Shown here in pieces: positions 10,640 through 22,438 of a stretch of 64,000 bases of DNA. Each line of letters begins with the position of its first letter. The stretch's first letter is position 1. This DNA is from Pestalotiopsis fici W106-1 (taxonomy: Eukaryota > Ascomycota > Sordariomycetes > Amphisphaeriales > Sporocadaceae): positions 186,001 to 250,000 of the forward strand of contig NW_006917107.1 in the NCBI RefSeq assembly GCF_000516985.1, read 5' to 3'. A model generated the notes under the pieces. It was not told where the DNA came from and made no database searches. It saw only the letters and a list, made by a program, of their open reading frames with translations. The position numbers and the translations under genes were made by a program.

Positions 10640-11405
10640 TGCTTGCGAAGTAATTGTACGAATTTCGATTTGGTGGTTATGCTGGGGCGAAAACACCATA
10701 AGTCCAGCTGCTAAGTGTGTCTGCTATTCGAGTCATCTGGAGCATTTTCAAGTACTCCATAGTAGCTAAGAACTCAATTTTAGAGGTGCGCATTTTCTGC
10801 TTGTAGTAACTACAATGCAAGTGGTATATCTCAACAAATCCTTGTAACGCTACAGTTAAGTGGATGATCCGACGACGAGACTATTTGCATGGACTATTTT
10901 AGTCTCATGGAAATCCGGGGTAAAGGCTACCGAGCCGAGGCACCATTCAGGCACCGCCAATCCCCATCTCATCTCCCGAGACAGATGCCGGGCTGGAGCG
11001 AACAGCTTTGCGGAATCCGGGGAACATGCACGAGGACGTCTAATTCAGGGGCAGGGGCCAACTTCCAAGGTTAGTGGCTGTTGGGACATATGAGCAATAC
11101 TACTATGTACGTCACTGATGAGATATCCACTTCTCAGCACCGGGAGAACGTTCAAGTGGAAGTGTGGGGTTCTGCTCTTCAACTTAGACTTTTCCGCCTC
11201 CATACTATGAGTCCTGGTCGGTGATATTGGCCAATTCGGAAAAGCCGTAATACAGGCCGAAATGAGATGCTCCAGAGGAGACATTGGCAGTGGTGCCCAC
11301 TTGCCGATCTTCCCTAGTGACGAGTAGTATATCATCGACTCCAACTTCTCGTCTTCTTGTTCCCTCAACTAACATGTCGAGAAATTTGTATATGATCATC
11401 TTGAC
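10640..11405. other. intergenic: rhamnosidase upstream region
   Basis: About 770 bp. Two CCGGGG hexamers (10915-10920 and 11017-11022) match the SYGGRG consensus of the carbon-repression factor CreA. They lie about 490 and 385 bp upstream of the rhamnosidase start. No gene is supported. Confidence 0.5.
10915..11022 (+). promoter_or_regulatory. candidate CreA-type sites (two CCGGGG)
   Basis: Two copies of CCGGGG, 102 bp apart, lie upstream of the secreted alpha-L-rhamnosidase. CreA/Cre1 represses plant-polysaccharide genes in glucose and binds SYGGRG, often in pairs. The match is by consensus only; hexamers of this degeneracy occur often by chance. Confidence 0.3.
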
Positions 11406-14029
11406 ATGAGGACCATGTGGTTAAATAGCTGGGCGCTCCCCATTGGCTTGCTGCACGTAGTCACTGCGACTGCTGCAAGCGTGCCAAAAGTCCAGAGGTA
11501 GGTTTGGGGCAAGTGTGAGGAATTATCAAGACAAACACTGACAAAGTCCTAAATAGAGACTCGAATACGAATGTGTTTGTGCCTCGTGGTGTGAGCGTGG
11601 GAACGGATCTAGTTGTGGATACGGACAATATCACGGCTTTCACCTTGGACGCGAAACATCCCCTAGCAACGTTGGACTATGGAACTGAGCGAGCGGGGTA
11701 TCCTTTCTTTACGGTTCTAGAAGTTGCAGAACCCGTGCAGATCGAGGTCAAGTACAGCGAGTCCTTTGTTGGTCTGGCGCACCCTTGGGCGGATGGGCCG
11801 TATGCGTTCTCGACAGGACTCTCCAACTCCTTTCGCGTCGAGACATTCAACATCACCGCGTCCGGTCGTTTCTCTGCGCCCCTCATTCAAGGCGGGCAGC
11901 GCTGGCAATCTATCCGGCTGCTCTCTGAAGGCACCATTTCGTTTTCCGAAGTTGGCCTGGAGGCCACTATAGATACAACAGAGGTTGCCGATTTCCCTGG
12001 CCAATTCGACTGCGATGATGAAGAGCTGAATGAGATCTGGACCCTGGGTGCAAAAGCAGCTTCTACCGCCTGCGTTGAAAAAGGCACACAAAAGGCAACC
12101 TGGGAGATTGACCTTGAAAATGGAGCATACATCAGATCGCAAAGGGCTTCTCAAGCACTCTCGGGGGCTTTCTTTTCCAACTATACATTGGTCTTTGAAA
12201 CCATGATTGAACGAAGCGGTGTCTGGTGGTCCGTTGTACGTATAATGCGGTACATATCTCGTGATTGAACAGATTTTTGACCGTGATACTAGGCATTCCC
12301 CTTTGGCCGGGGAGAAGGCCTCCAACTACAGCTCGTCAGCGAGCTCCCCGAAGGCTCGTCTTTTCTCAACACGAACACGACCCAGACGCCTCCAAACTCC
12401 ATCTTGCTGTCGTGGGGTTACGACTTTGTCAACCAAACAACTTTGACATCTTACTATCTAGACACATTTACTGTACCATTCGCAGTCAAAGAGGGCCTAT
12501 GGCACTCAGTTTCCACGGCACTCACACCAGAGGGTCGTATGGTCGTGACTCTCGACAGTCAACTCGTCTTTAACATTTCCATATCTGACTATTATACCCC
12601 TTCGACCGTATCTTTTGATGGCAGTTTCGGTTTTGGTGCGTGGCAAGATCAAGCGGCATATGTACGCAACGTTGAGGTCACGGACTCAGTCAATGGAAGT
12701 ACACTCTACACGAATCCAATGACAACATCGGATGTACTTGCCGAACACGGAGTGCAAGCCAATCTCGAATCGGTCTGCCTTGATGGACCAAAGCGGGACC
12801 GACTTGTCTGGCTTGGCGACTTCTACCACACCGCGAGGATCATTGGTGCCAGTACATCTCGTTATGATCTAGCAAAGGGCACCTTGGACTTCTTGCTCAA
12901 GACCCAGATCGCTGATGGCGAGGTCAACATCGCACCTCCCATGGGCTATGATCCGACCGTGACTGCGCCCGCTGCACCAGGCGGAATTTTTGGCCTCTCT
13001 GACTATCAGATGCTGGGACTTGACTCGTTATACAGTTACATCCGTCAAACAAATGACCTCGAGTTCCTGCAAAGCACATGGAGCGGTTGGCAGTTGCAAG
13101 CACAGTGGTTGATCAATCAAGTAAATGCCACCGACGGGCTGATTTACGTTCCCAGTGCTTTCTTGGGTGCTTCTAGTGCAGGTTCCGCCGTGTCCTGCTT
13201 GGCCGTACAAGCTCTGCGTGAATTGGCAGAGTTGGCCGGAACTATAGGCGATGAGGAAGTTCAATCCAATTGTACAGCAACCGCTGATGCTCTATCCGAA
13301 GCCATCAATAGCCAACTGTGGAATGACGATATCGGTGTCTATAGTCTATCGACAAGTCAGCCGATAGATTTCTCAGTCGCCGGAATTGCCTTTTGCATCA
13401 CTTCCGGAGTTGCAAACTCTGAACGTACATCTCGTTCCGTCGAGGCTCTTGAGCAACTCGCTCTTACACCGGGCTACAAGGATTCGACCACGGCGAACTC
13501 GTCGGATCCAACCGTGGTCATCTCGCCCAATACAAACGGCTTTCTCCTGGATGCGCTCTACAAGGCTGGCGCCTGGGACACTGGCGCCTCCTTGATGAGG
13601 TCTCTTTGGGGCGCCATGATCAGCAACCCAGAGACGTCATCCGGCGCCAGCTGGGAGTACGTCGATCAGAGCGGAAACCCGGGACTGAGTCTTTTCACGA
13701 GTCTCGCTCATCCGTGGGGTGGCGCAGCGACGTATGTCCTCACGGAATGGGCGGCCGGCTTACAGCCAGCTGCCGGCATCCAGGGCTTCGGCTACACACA
13801 TTGGGTTGTCTCTCCCGATGCAGGCTTGGCCATGGGTTTGAAGCATGCAAAGGCTAGTGTAAAGACACCATCAGGTGTGCTTTCCGTTGAGTGGGAAGTG
13901 TCCTCGGGCGGTGGTTTTAACGTCCAGATAGGTGCGCCGCCAGCCACGATTGGTGTCTTCAGACTGGGAAATGAAACAAAACATCTTTGTGGCAACATTA
14001 ATTACCAAATCAGCAGTCATGTATCATGA
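11406..14029 (+). CDS. secreted alpha-L-rhamnosidase, GH78
   Basis: Three exons (11406-11497, 11557-12235, 12293-14029) join in frame to 835 aa. Residues 1 to about 24 form a signal peptide (MRTMWLNSWALPIGLLHVVT, then ATAAS). An N-terminal beta-rich region follows, with RAGYPFFTVLEV and LIQGGQRWQSIRL. A segment at about 275-390 looks like an inserted concanavalin/LamG-type domain. The (alpha/alpha)6 catalytic barrel starts near residue 400. It carries the GH78 signature CLDGPKRDRLVWLGD near residue 419 and ends near SLAHPWGGAATYVLTEW. A small C-terminal beta domain has GFGYTHWVVSPDAGLA. The enzyme should release terminal alpha-L-rhamnose from rhamnogalacturonan or flavonoid glycosides outside the cell. 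Many N-glycosylation sequons fit secretion. Exon 2/3 splicing restores SVAFPFGRGEGLQLQLV. CreA-like sites upstream suggest carbon repression. Confidence 0.9.
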
Positions 14030-14699
14030 TTGATACATCATTTAGGTCAAAATTCACGTTTTGAAGATAAAGTTCATCATATGGATGCAAAGCCCTTCCG
14101 CAGCTTTCTCTAGAATTGACTATTGTTTATCTTGGCTCAAATGCAGATCAGGTGTGTTCCGGGAAGATGTTCATCATCTTCTAATTCAGTATTTGAACGC
14201 ATATTTATCGATCATACCGGTGCCCACCATGCTGAAAGACATGTTGTGATACCTTTTCGTGGCACCTCTGAGTTGTCAAGCGGATACGTATATTTTACAG
14301 CTTTTTCGTAGTACCAACGCTCCATTCCTGTTTCAGGGCTAGCAGAGGTTGAACAAGCTCTCATAATTAGTGAAAACTTGCAGATATCACGTCTCTAAAC
14401 ATATGAATGTGGTATTTGCAATATGTTGCTCGCTAACAATTGCGTCCGTAGATTTTGTGGTCTCTTGAACGTGTTTGGCGCATACAATCATATTCACTTC
14501 GATCTTTTTATACTCGTCACGCATATGAATATTACGTATCCCGTCTCCTGGCAAAAGCTGAGGTTCACGCAGTATGTCGATATGAGTATAGGTGACAATG
14601 CTGGAAAGAAGCTAGAAGAATAAAGACAATATCACTCGGGATGTGTCTACACAACAGACTGTTCTCAGCTACCTAGTGTTTGCGGCTGGACTACACTAG

Positions 14700-14921
14700 C
14701 TACCAAATAGGAAGGTCGAAGACGCTGCCAAAAGTGGCTTGACAATCTGTTGCTGCGCAGGGCTTTTTATATGGCCCTTCGCAGGCGTACATGACTACAG
14801 TCAACCAACTCAAGATAATCTCGGAGTAATAGTCTGCTTGTCTCTTATTGGGATGAATAAGTGGAGAAAAGGAGTACACTATAAAAACCACCATGAGGAA
14901 AATCTTTAGCATTAGTACCAT
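14700..14921 (-). CDS. hypothetical small secreted or membrane peptide (73 aa)
   Basis: A short ATG-initiated frame of 73 aa. It begins with a strongly hydrophobic segment (MVLMLKIFLMVVFIVYSFSP) that would serve as a signal peptide or anchor. A KR pair follows, then a short region with three Cys (YACEGPYKKPCAATDC). Fungal effector-like peptides can look like this, but a chance frame in AT-rich DNA is equally possible. There is no recognised family and no intron. It lies on the opposite strand to the rhamnosidase, 670 bp beyond its 3' end. Confidence 0.22.
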   Translation of the reverse strand: MVLMLKIFLMVVFIVYSFSPLIHPNKRQADYYSEIILSWLTVVMYACEGPYKKPCAATDCQATFGSVFDLPIW

Positions 14922-15959
14922 TATCAAAGCGCTTGACCTTTGAGTTTGGTCGAGCAGCTTAGTGGCCTTCAGTCTGTACAATGGGATTGGGACAAGTGGG
15001 AGTCGCGGTGGGGAGTAAACCAATCAGTAAGTGTGAGCAATTACTCCATACAAGGTAACCTCGTGTTACATGCAGATATGGCCTGGAGAATGCAACATCC
15101 AAATTTCTGGGTTTCCAAGAGTTCAGCCTGCTGTACTTCATACATTGATACCAGATAGCTTTTCAGCTTATCTGTATTTCGGCCGTCTCTCGGTCTCGTC
15201 AGTAACTCATCAGATATTTGCACACAAGAGAGGTACGCGTTCGCCCCATCCGCCAAGCCACATGTTTGCTGAAGGAGCGTTGCCAAGAAATCTCGACCGA
15301 GAATCGAGTTCGTCGTGTCGCTATGGTGGAAGAAGATAAGGACGAAGCGCAATTGCACCATCAATTAGTGGTCGATTTGATGAATCAATACACAAAATTC
15401 TTGCCAGCTACGTTTGATGCTTGAAAAGTCCAAAACGCTCCGGCAACCGGCCGCAAAAGGCGGCTGCCGAGAATAATCGCTATGATCATTTTACCATGCA
15501 TGGGCGCAATAAACAGCACAGAAGCAGCATACGTACGAAGTATATGCAACAAGTTCGGGCGGTTTAGTTTTAGTCTCATGCGAGTCTCTTGAAATTGACA
15601 ACTCAAGAACTCTGGCGTCTGCTTTGATCACCAATGTGAGCATTTATTTATTATTTGCTTCTTCATCACCGAAATGCCCTCTGTCGGTGACGCCGGCCGG
15701 CCGACAAGCGAACGAAACTCTCGTTCACCCTTGGGTGATCCCAGAGCATCCCCACTTTGGCCCTTGGGTTCTGGCTTGGCGGTCTTGGACATGACCAGGG
15801 CTCGGTCCTTATGCCTGACCTGGGATGATTCGACAGGAGGATTTGTGGCAAGAAACTTCAATTGGCCAATTGTCAAAGACGCACATATCATCTCAGACTC
15901 GTCCCGTGTCGCCCGTATAGGATCTCGGCGGTACATCTGGTACATTTAAACCCAATGGC

Positions 15960-16250
15960 CTCCTCTAGATTAATACTCCCCGTCGCCCCGGTCCTTCTAG
16001 ACGTCTTCTAGTGGCACACAGCACCGAGGCAACGCCGGCGAGCGTCCTGTGTACGCAGTGCACTCCCGAAAGTTCGACTGGTCTTTCCCAGAAGTTTTAC
16101 CTTTGAGCCACAAGAAGAGGGCTCGCGGAGTGCAGATCTTCTCCCTTCTGCCGTTCATTTTCTAGTATAAGCGTATCAGTCTTGTTTTCCTTCAAAGTTT
16201 GCAAGAAATCAGCTTTTACGCTAACCAACAATCACATGCTTTTCAATCCA
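15960..16250 (+). promoter_or_regulatory. orphan promoter-like block with heat-shock-type element
   Basis: The block shows the order expected of a fungal promoter but no gene follows. It contains a direct repeat CTTCTAG-ACGT-CTTCTAG near 15997-16014. Next come a GAAAGTTC dyad (16068-16075, nGAAnnTTCn type), TATAAG at about 16166, and a pyrimidine-rich TCTTGTTTTCCTTC. An ATG in A-rich context at 16235 follows, which opens only an 8-codon frame. It may be a remnant of a lost gene, or drive a non-coding transcript. Confidence 0.25.
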
Positions 16251-17424
16251 ATAAGAGCCTAGCAGATAACCTTGCTATAATATTTGAGTCTATTGCCATA
16301 GCTCATGTCAAACAAACAGGATACGGCTTCCATGTTTGCCCAAAGTATTGCAATCCTACCGGTGTTATGGGCAATAGACAAGCGTCGTTATTCCTAGGAC
16401 GAGCGTTGGCTGCGTATTGCACCGATAGTGGCTTGCACCGGACTACCAGGATCGAAGACCGTGTTATCTGAACCAACCAACTATTCCGACGGTTGCCGCT
16501 GGCCAGTAGCTAACCTCCATTTCCCTACCGTGTACCAAATTGCAGGCATCTTAATAACTCTAATGTATGGGGTGCCTAAGTGAAGGTAGCTACTGTAGTG
16601 GACGAACTGCCGCATAGCGCTAGCATCTACAACTTTGTACCCATGATTTCAACTCTATCTTTGTTAATAGAGACTCACGTGGCTGACTGCTTGATTGCCT
16701 CCCTACCTCCATATCTGCTATGCAGACTGGTAGGTAGGCATACAGGTCGGACAGGGAACCATTCATGAGTCCCCCGGGACAGATTATCGGGAACAGGGTT
16801 ACAATACGATGGAGTGACGGGCAAATTTTGACATGCATGCATAATTGCTTATATCTGTGATTTGAGCAGCATTCATTGTCCGACTTGCTGCTTGTCTGAC
16901 GAGGGGCAGAACAATCGTTTGTTCACCCATACACAGCATCTCATCAGTCAAGGCCCAGCACTGATGTGCCGCCGTTCGCCGAAACGTAAAATGTGCCTGG
17001 GCAAAAGGACTGCAGTGCGAGTTACACTACACATGCACTGAGCTTCTGACGGGCTGGAATGGCCATGCAACCTGGTCCTTCTAAGGGGTCCAATGACACT
17101 TCATTTCGGCTCACTTACCCAGCATTCGCCCAGATACTGGCCGCATCGCTTACAAGATCCCAACTCGAATTCGTTCCAATGATATGCCCCGGACTCCTCA
17201 CTTCTTAACGGTCCCCAGCTTAGTCTACCCCTGCCCGCAGCGGTCGGACATACTCCCCGCTTCGGACGGCCAAGGCGCCATAGATAGGCGTCCTTCCAGA
17301 ACGGGCAAACCTCCAGGGCCCTAGACTCTAGGGTATCGCATCTCTCGCCTAGACCACGCGATCATCGCCGGTCTGCGTCTCGGGAGGCGATTGTGCGCAT
17401 CTGGAGGAGCTGCTCGGCGGGAAG

Positions 17425-17433
17425 AATATATAT
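17425..17433 (+). promoter_or_regulatory. TATA-like element of the CNT transporter gene
   Basis: An ATATATAT run lies about 230 bp upstream of the transporter start codon, after a GC-rich block and before pyrimidine-rich sequence. Position and composition fit a core promoter; this is inference only. Confidence 0.35.
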
Positions 17434-17660
17434 CGACTGATGCATGCCCTGCCCAGCCTTACAAGTTACCAGTTCTTCGGGTCAGCTCTCCTTCTTTCTC
17501 CCGCTGCAACGCTGCTTGTACACAGTAGTGTAAGTGAGCGCCTGTCTCCATCGTAGGCTCTTGGGTTGTTTCCCTTTGGTGACATACTCCTTATACCTTG
17601 TACCAGAAGGAGTACAGAGAAAAGAACAGTCCAGGAAGACCATTTTTCTTTCATTTCAAC

Positions 17661-19735
17661 ATGGTTTCTAGCAAGTCCAGCAAGGAAGACTTGGGCCATG
17701 AGGCTCAGGCTACTCACAATGCCTCACCTCAGGTTGGGGTTGCGCCGAACCCTGATCCGGCGCTCGACTTTACACATGAGCATCAACACGCCCATATTCA
17801 CCACCACGGCGCAGCTGCTCGTGACAAGGAGAAGCACGATGATGTCTTCTACACTACTGGCACAACCGACAAAGGCCGCGACCTACTAGATGCTCCTTCT
17901 CAGGACTACGAGACCCACAAGCTCAAGGAAACACCCGTTGCCGAGAAGTCTTTGGACGAGGAGAGCGGCAACTATGGAATCACTCGCGATGAGGAAGAGG
18001 CGAAGCACAACAGCAAGTGGCGGCGCTATTGGAGAATTATTCGCCCCTTTGTGCCTCTTGGTATCTGGGTCATCATGACTGGGTAAGTAAAAATGTCTTA
18101 TGGTATGGCAGGGAAAAACTTCAGAGCTAACCGTCTTCTCCGCGAATAAAGTTGGTGGGTCGTGAGTGTAGTCAGTGTCACCGTCTTTGGCATGCCCAAT
18201 GGCCTTGGGTGGTTGATTCCATTCCTGCTCTGGCTTGCCATATCGCTCCGCGTGCTCACCCTCTGGGTGCCGATTGCATTCTTCTGGAGACCCGTCCGCT
18301 TCATCTATGATCGCACTGCTTACAAGGTCTATGAACTTACTCCGAAGAAATGGCACCAACCCCTTGCTGCCGCCATCACGGTCGTCGTCTTTTTGATTGG
18401 CAGTTTCGTCCCGGAAGAGACTGGCGAAAACACGCGTGCCAACCGAGCGATTTCCATCTTTGGACTTATCGTCATGCTCGTCGTCCTTTACTTGACATCG
18501 ATGAACCGGGCCAAGATTCCGTGGCACACCGTCATTGGTGGTATGCTATCGCAGTTTATCATCGCCATTTTCGTCTTGCGTACGCAAGTAGGCTACGACA
18601 TTTTCTCCTTCATCTCGTTCCTCGCCCGGACGCTGCTCGGTTTCGCCAACGAAGGTGTCACTTTCCTGTTCGACGACACCATTCCCGACATGCCTTGGTT
18701 CTTCACCAGCGTTATCCCCCCCATCATCTTCTTCGTCTCCCTCGTCTCGCTGTTGTACCACTCGGGCGTTTTGCAGTGGTTCGTTGTCAAGTTTGCCTAC
18801 TTCTTCTACTGGTCCCTGCGCGTTTCGGGTGCCGAGGCTGTCGTGGCTGCCGCGACCCCCTTTATTGGACAGGGCGAGTCGGCCATGTTGATTCGACCAT
18901 TCGTGCCTCACTTGACCAAGGCCGAGATTCACCAGGTCTTGACTTGTGGTTTTGCTACCATTGCTGGCTCCGTCTTGATTTCCTACATCAACATGGGTCT
19001 CAATGCCCAAGTTCTAGTCTCGTCTTGTATCATGTCCATCCCGGCCTCTCTGGCCATTTCCAAAATGAGGTACCCCGAGACCGAGGAAACCCTGACTTCC
19101 GGCCGCGTCGTTGTTCCTGATGACGACGAGCACAAGGCCGCCAACGCTTTGCACGCCTTTGCCAACGGCGCCTGGTTGGGTCTCAAGATTGCCGGTATGA
19201 TCTCAACCACCCTGCTGTGTATCATTGCCTTTGTTGGTCTCATCAATGGTGTGCTTGGCTGGTGGGGCAAATACCTGCAGATTCTGGATCCTCCGTTGAC
19301 GCTTCAGCTCATTCTCGGATATCTTCTCTATCCGGTTGCATGGCTGCTTGGTGTTCCTAATCAGGATCTTCGTACTGTTGGTGAGATCATTGGTATCAAG
19401 ATCATCACCAACGAGTTCGTTGCTTTTGCTACTCTGACCGCTGAAACCACTACTCTTACTACTCGTGGTCGTGTCATTGCCACATATGCTTGCTGCGTAA
19501 GTTGAAATCCCAATATAAAGACCACAACCAGATCAACGCTAATGCCCCACAGGGATTTGGAAACATTGGATCTCTTGGCAACCAGATTGGTGTTCTTTCC
19601 CAGATTGCACCCGGCAGAGTTGGTGATGTATCTCGGGTCGCTGTGAGCGCTTTGTTCTCTGGCATTGTTGCGACACTGTCTTCGGCTTCCATTGCTGGTA
19701 TGCTGTACACTGATGCCATTGCGCAAAACGTTTAG
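17661..19735 (+). CDS. concentrative nucleoside transporter (CNT/NupC family)
   Basis: Three exons (17661-18082, 18152-19496, 19553-19735) give 649 aa. CNT proteins carry nucleosides into the cell with H+ or Na+. The first ~130 residues are hydrophilic and cytosolic, with a His-rich stretch (FTHEHQHAHIHHHGAA, about residues 36-52). The membrane part follows. It includes the gate/nucleoside-recognition region (VSGAEAVVAAATPFIGQGES), the core segment with TKAEIHQVLTCGFATIAGSV, and the second conserved block (GIKIITNEFVAFATL). The last exon holds the family's C-terminal signature GFGNIGSLGNQIGVLSQIAP followed by GRV. Removing the 69- and 56-nt introns restores MTGWWVVSVV and YACCGFGNIG. The gene is convergent with the dioxygenase; only 242 bp separate their stops. 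All hallmark blocks are intact. Confidence 0.93.
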
Positions 19736-19977
19736 TATAGCCACATGTGGTCTCGATTCATAAAAGGCTGCCAAGATAATCATATATCCGTTGTTCCGCG
19801 GATCATAGTAAATTAATATAAATGTAGACGCAAATTCTTGTGCTGGGCTGTCGGGCTTTCGCTTCAAATTATCACCTTCCCCTGAAAGTAATACTGAAAT
19901 GTAGTCCAAACATATGCCAATCGATCAAAAGTACATCAGGAAAAAGAATGGCATTTATACCCAGTAGTCATGCATGT

Positions 19978-21246
19978 CTAGTTGAATTCCTGTGCAAGTC
20001 CTTCACGTCGACTCAAACTTGATGGATCAAAGTATGGTCTCTCTCCAATACTGACTGCCCTCGAGCCAGTTCTCTCCCCAAGTCCTTCCTCGTGTACATA
20101 ATCGGGCGTGGCCGCGTGATATACGCTGCGGTTGTCCCAGATGGCGAGATCGTTGACGTTCTGCCAGCGGTTGCGAACCTGCAGGTCGTGATTCTCGACG
20201 ATCAGCTGAACAAACCAGTCGAGAAAATGGCGGGACTCTTCGTCTGTGAGACCGTTGATCCTCTGAACGTGTATACCGACGGCGAAAACGCTCTTCCATC
20301 CAGTGATAGGATTTGTGCGGATGACGGGATGAGTCGCCTCGAGCACGTCGCCTACATTCTCAGGAGCACCACGAGGTCCTGAGAAGATCTTGAACCCGTG
20401 CTTCTCTGCAGCTTCATTAAAGCCAGGTTGAGCATAGTGAGCCGTGAGAGTCTCTAGGAAGCCCTGAAGCGGCCTGGAGATACGATCGTACACCTCGTAC
20501 CCTGAGGCCCAAAGTGTGTCTGGTAGTCTAGGTTAGCATAGTTCGCTAAAAGGCGCAATGAGAATCAGGACACCATACCCCCTCCGGTTTTAGGTAGCTT
20601 GGTCATTCGGAGCAAAGTATAGTCACTTGGGACAGGCTCGAATGTAATATCGGAGTGCCACTGTTTCCGCTGACTCTGCGTCTTTTGCAAATATTTGCCG
20701 TATATCTTCTTGGTCTGCTGGGATGAAATGACGCTGATCTCGTTATCATCACCCCCAAATTCGACAGAAGGATTAACAGAGGGGTGAATATGTAGGGTAG
20801 ATGTCCCGGGCTTGCCCGTGACCTGACCCAGTCTTTGCACCAGTTCTTTCTGCAGATCATTGGTAATGTTGTCTTGCTTGCGAAAGAAGACAACCCCCCG
20901 ACGAGAAACTACAGTCCGTTAGCAAGGCCACTATTGAACTCTTACACATCACAGCTCAGCCTTGCTCACTTGTAATTGCGAGCTCGCGTATAAGATCATC
21001 CGAGTTGGGAGCTCGTAGCCACTCGGCCAGATCAACGCCAACGAATTCGCGGCCAATGACCGGCGTCACATCAAAGTGATCATATTGGTCAAGTATACCA
21101 GTCGGCTTCAATGGATCGCTGTGGCTTGTGTTGAGCACGGAATTCGAGCTCGCGGTTCCCGGGGATATATGACCAGAATCCGATGTGAACTTCTCCTTGA
21201 TCTGATCAATGACTTGTGTCGTAGTTCCGATCGTTGAAGGAGCCAT
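19978..21246 (-). CDS. TauD/TfdA-type Fe(II)/2-oxoglutarate dioxygenase
   Basis: Three exons (21246-20970, 20908-20579, 20519-19978) join in frame to 382 aa. The family oxidises sulfonates such as taurine, or related small acids, using Fe(II), O2 and 2-oxoglutarate. The metal triad is His177 and Asp179 (QWHSDITF) with His337 (NRSVYHAATPD). The 2-oxoglutarate-binding Arg is Arg356 in ERTGSRAVSIG. The core has ITISRRGVVFFRKQDNIT, then GYEVYDRISRPLQGFLETLT. This resembles the yeast Jlp1/fungal alpha-ketoglutarate sulfonate dioxygenase group; the substrate cannot be read from sequence. The gene is convergent with the nucleoside transporter. All catalytic residues are intact. Confidence 0.9.
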
Positions 21247-22438
21247 TTCATCGAAGTAGGATTTACTGCTGCGTGAGTGAGTCTGCTTCTGCGTTGTTTC
21301 AAACGATGTCCTTGTAAGCCGATGCCAAAACCCAGGATCTTGTTGGGCTTTATAACAAGCCTCGCAACCGGCCCACCGAAAGTCTTCCCCATCATACAGT
21401 CGTATGTACCTCTATCTCTACATCAATAGAAAGATAGAGTACCACGATTACGCAATAATAACAGATATCTCGCCATCAAGGGAGGGGACCCACATCCTGC
21501 TTGCTATAGGAAGATTGCATCTTGAGTACCCAGTAGTTGCTTGGATTATATGCACCATGCACTGCTGCTGTTGGGCCCTCGAGCCAACCAGACATGGCAC
21601 AGTAACCCAACCACATGGGAGCGAATGGTGTCCAAGGGATAAGTGATACGAAGTTATTAATCATCTGCCTTCAAGCAGATGCAAGCAGGAAACGGCGAAC
21701 GGCCGGTATTAGTTAATTCTTTCAGCTGTGACTTAACATCCATTGCTGCTTGGCAACAAACAGTCATCCATGCCAGACACAATGACAGTTGCAGCATTTC
21801 ATTCCAGTGATGTAGAATACATTCTATCGCTCGTCACTACGAATGCAATCATTTACACATGCCTCTAATTGCGATACAGCTGTCCACCAAGGCCAAATGA
21901 TTGAATGAGACGGTCTGGCCAGAAGAGCCAGTGCACGAATCGATCATCCACGTCTCTATGCTTGTGGCATGAAAATATCCCCTCTATGAACCACAAATCA
22001 ATTGCGCCTTGTATTCGACCGACAGGGTTTGGGTCTTCCCATCATGAATGGTAAGTATCTGGTCATCAGAGTTCCGTTGCCCAACGCCCAATTTGGGAAC
22101 TTTGCCGCGCGTCCGCAGCAAACAAATGAGATGAATTGTGCTGCAGCATCCGTTCTGCCAGAAATGACTAATGCTATGCTTGTGACAAAAGGAATCTTGA
22201 CAATTAAAAGCCGAAGTCCGGAGCAGGGCGACCGCCCTCACCGTCGCAGCAGTGGCATGTCGACACCACCTGTCAGCAACCAAGAACTGTCGCAGCTACT
22301 GGCTTGGGACTTCGAATTGATGTCATGGCCGCTGACAATTCAACAATTCTCAGTCCAGTGTTGACATATTGGCCCTGATCTTGTCGAGAAGCTGACCCAT
22401 GCAAAAGGCGAGTGCTCTCAGATGCCCGCTCCGAAGTC
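21247..22438. other. intergenic: dioxygenase promoter and E2 3' region
   Basis: About 1.2 kb. An imperfect inverted repeat, ATCTGCCTTCAAGCAGAT, lies at 21662-21679. I see no supported gene. Open frames around 22002-22364 lack coding character and splice logic. Confidence 0.5.

Larger units (their letters stand above)
14030..17660. other. gene-poor spacer upstream of the nucleoside transporter
   Basis: About 3.6 kb. The first half (14.03-15.6 kb) is AT-rich. It holds one small candidate secreted-peptide ORF (14921-14700, minus). The 15.65-16.26 kb part is GC-richer and looks like an orphan promoter. The last part (17.1-17.5 kb) is C-rich and should be the transporter promoter; it has CCCCGG and CCCCGC, reverse matches to SYGGRG. 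No other gene is supported. Confidence 0.5.

Noticed and set aside
15628..15949. overlapping frames of about 90-105 codons on both strands
   Set aside because: The frames are mutually antisense without ATG context or domains; the block looks like GC-richer non-coding DNA.
17886..18527. 213-codon minus frame across the CNT first intron
   Set aside because: It is antisense to two transporter exons and contains no recognised domain.
18350..19120. 256-codon frame on the plus strand inside the CNT gene
   Set aside because: It is an out-of-frame shadow of the transporter core; Arg/His-rich composition is typical of a shifted frame.
21662..21679. short inverted repeat as a transposon end
   Set aside because: The stem is imperfect, with no matching second end, target duplication or transposase nearby.
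22002..22364. 120-codon plus frame downstream of the E2 gene
   Set aside because: It has no family resemblance, poor composition and lies in the expected 3' UTR of the E2 gene.
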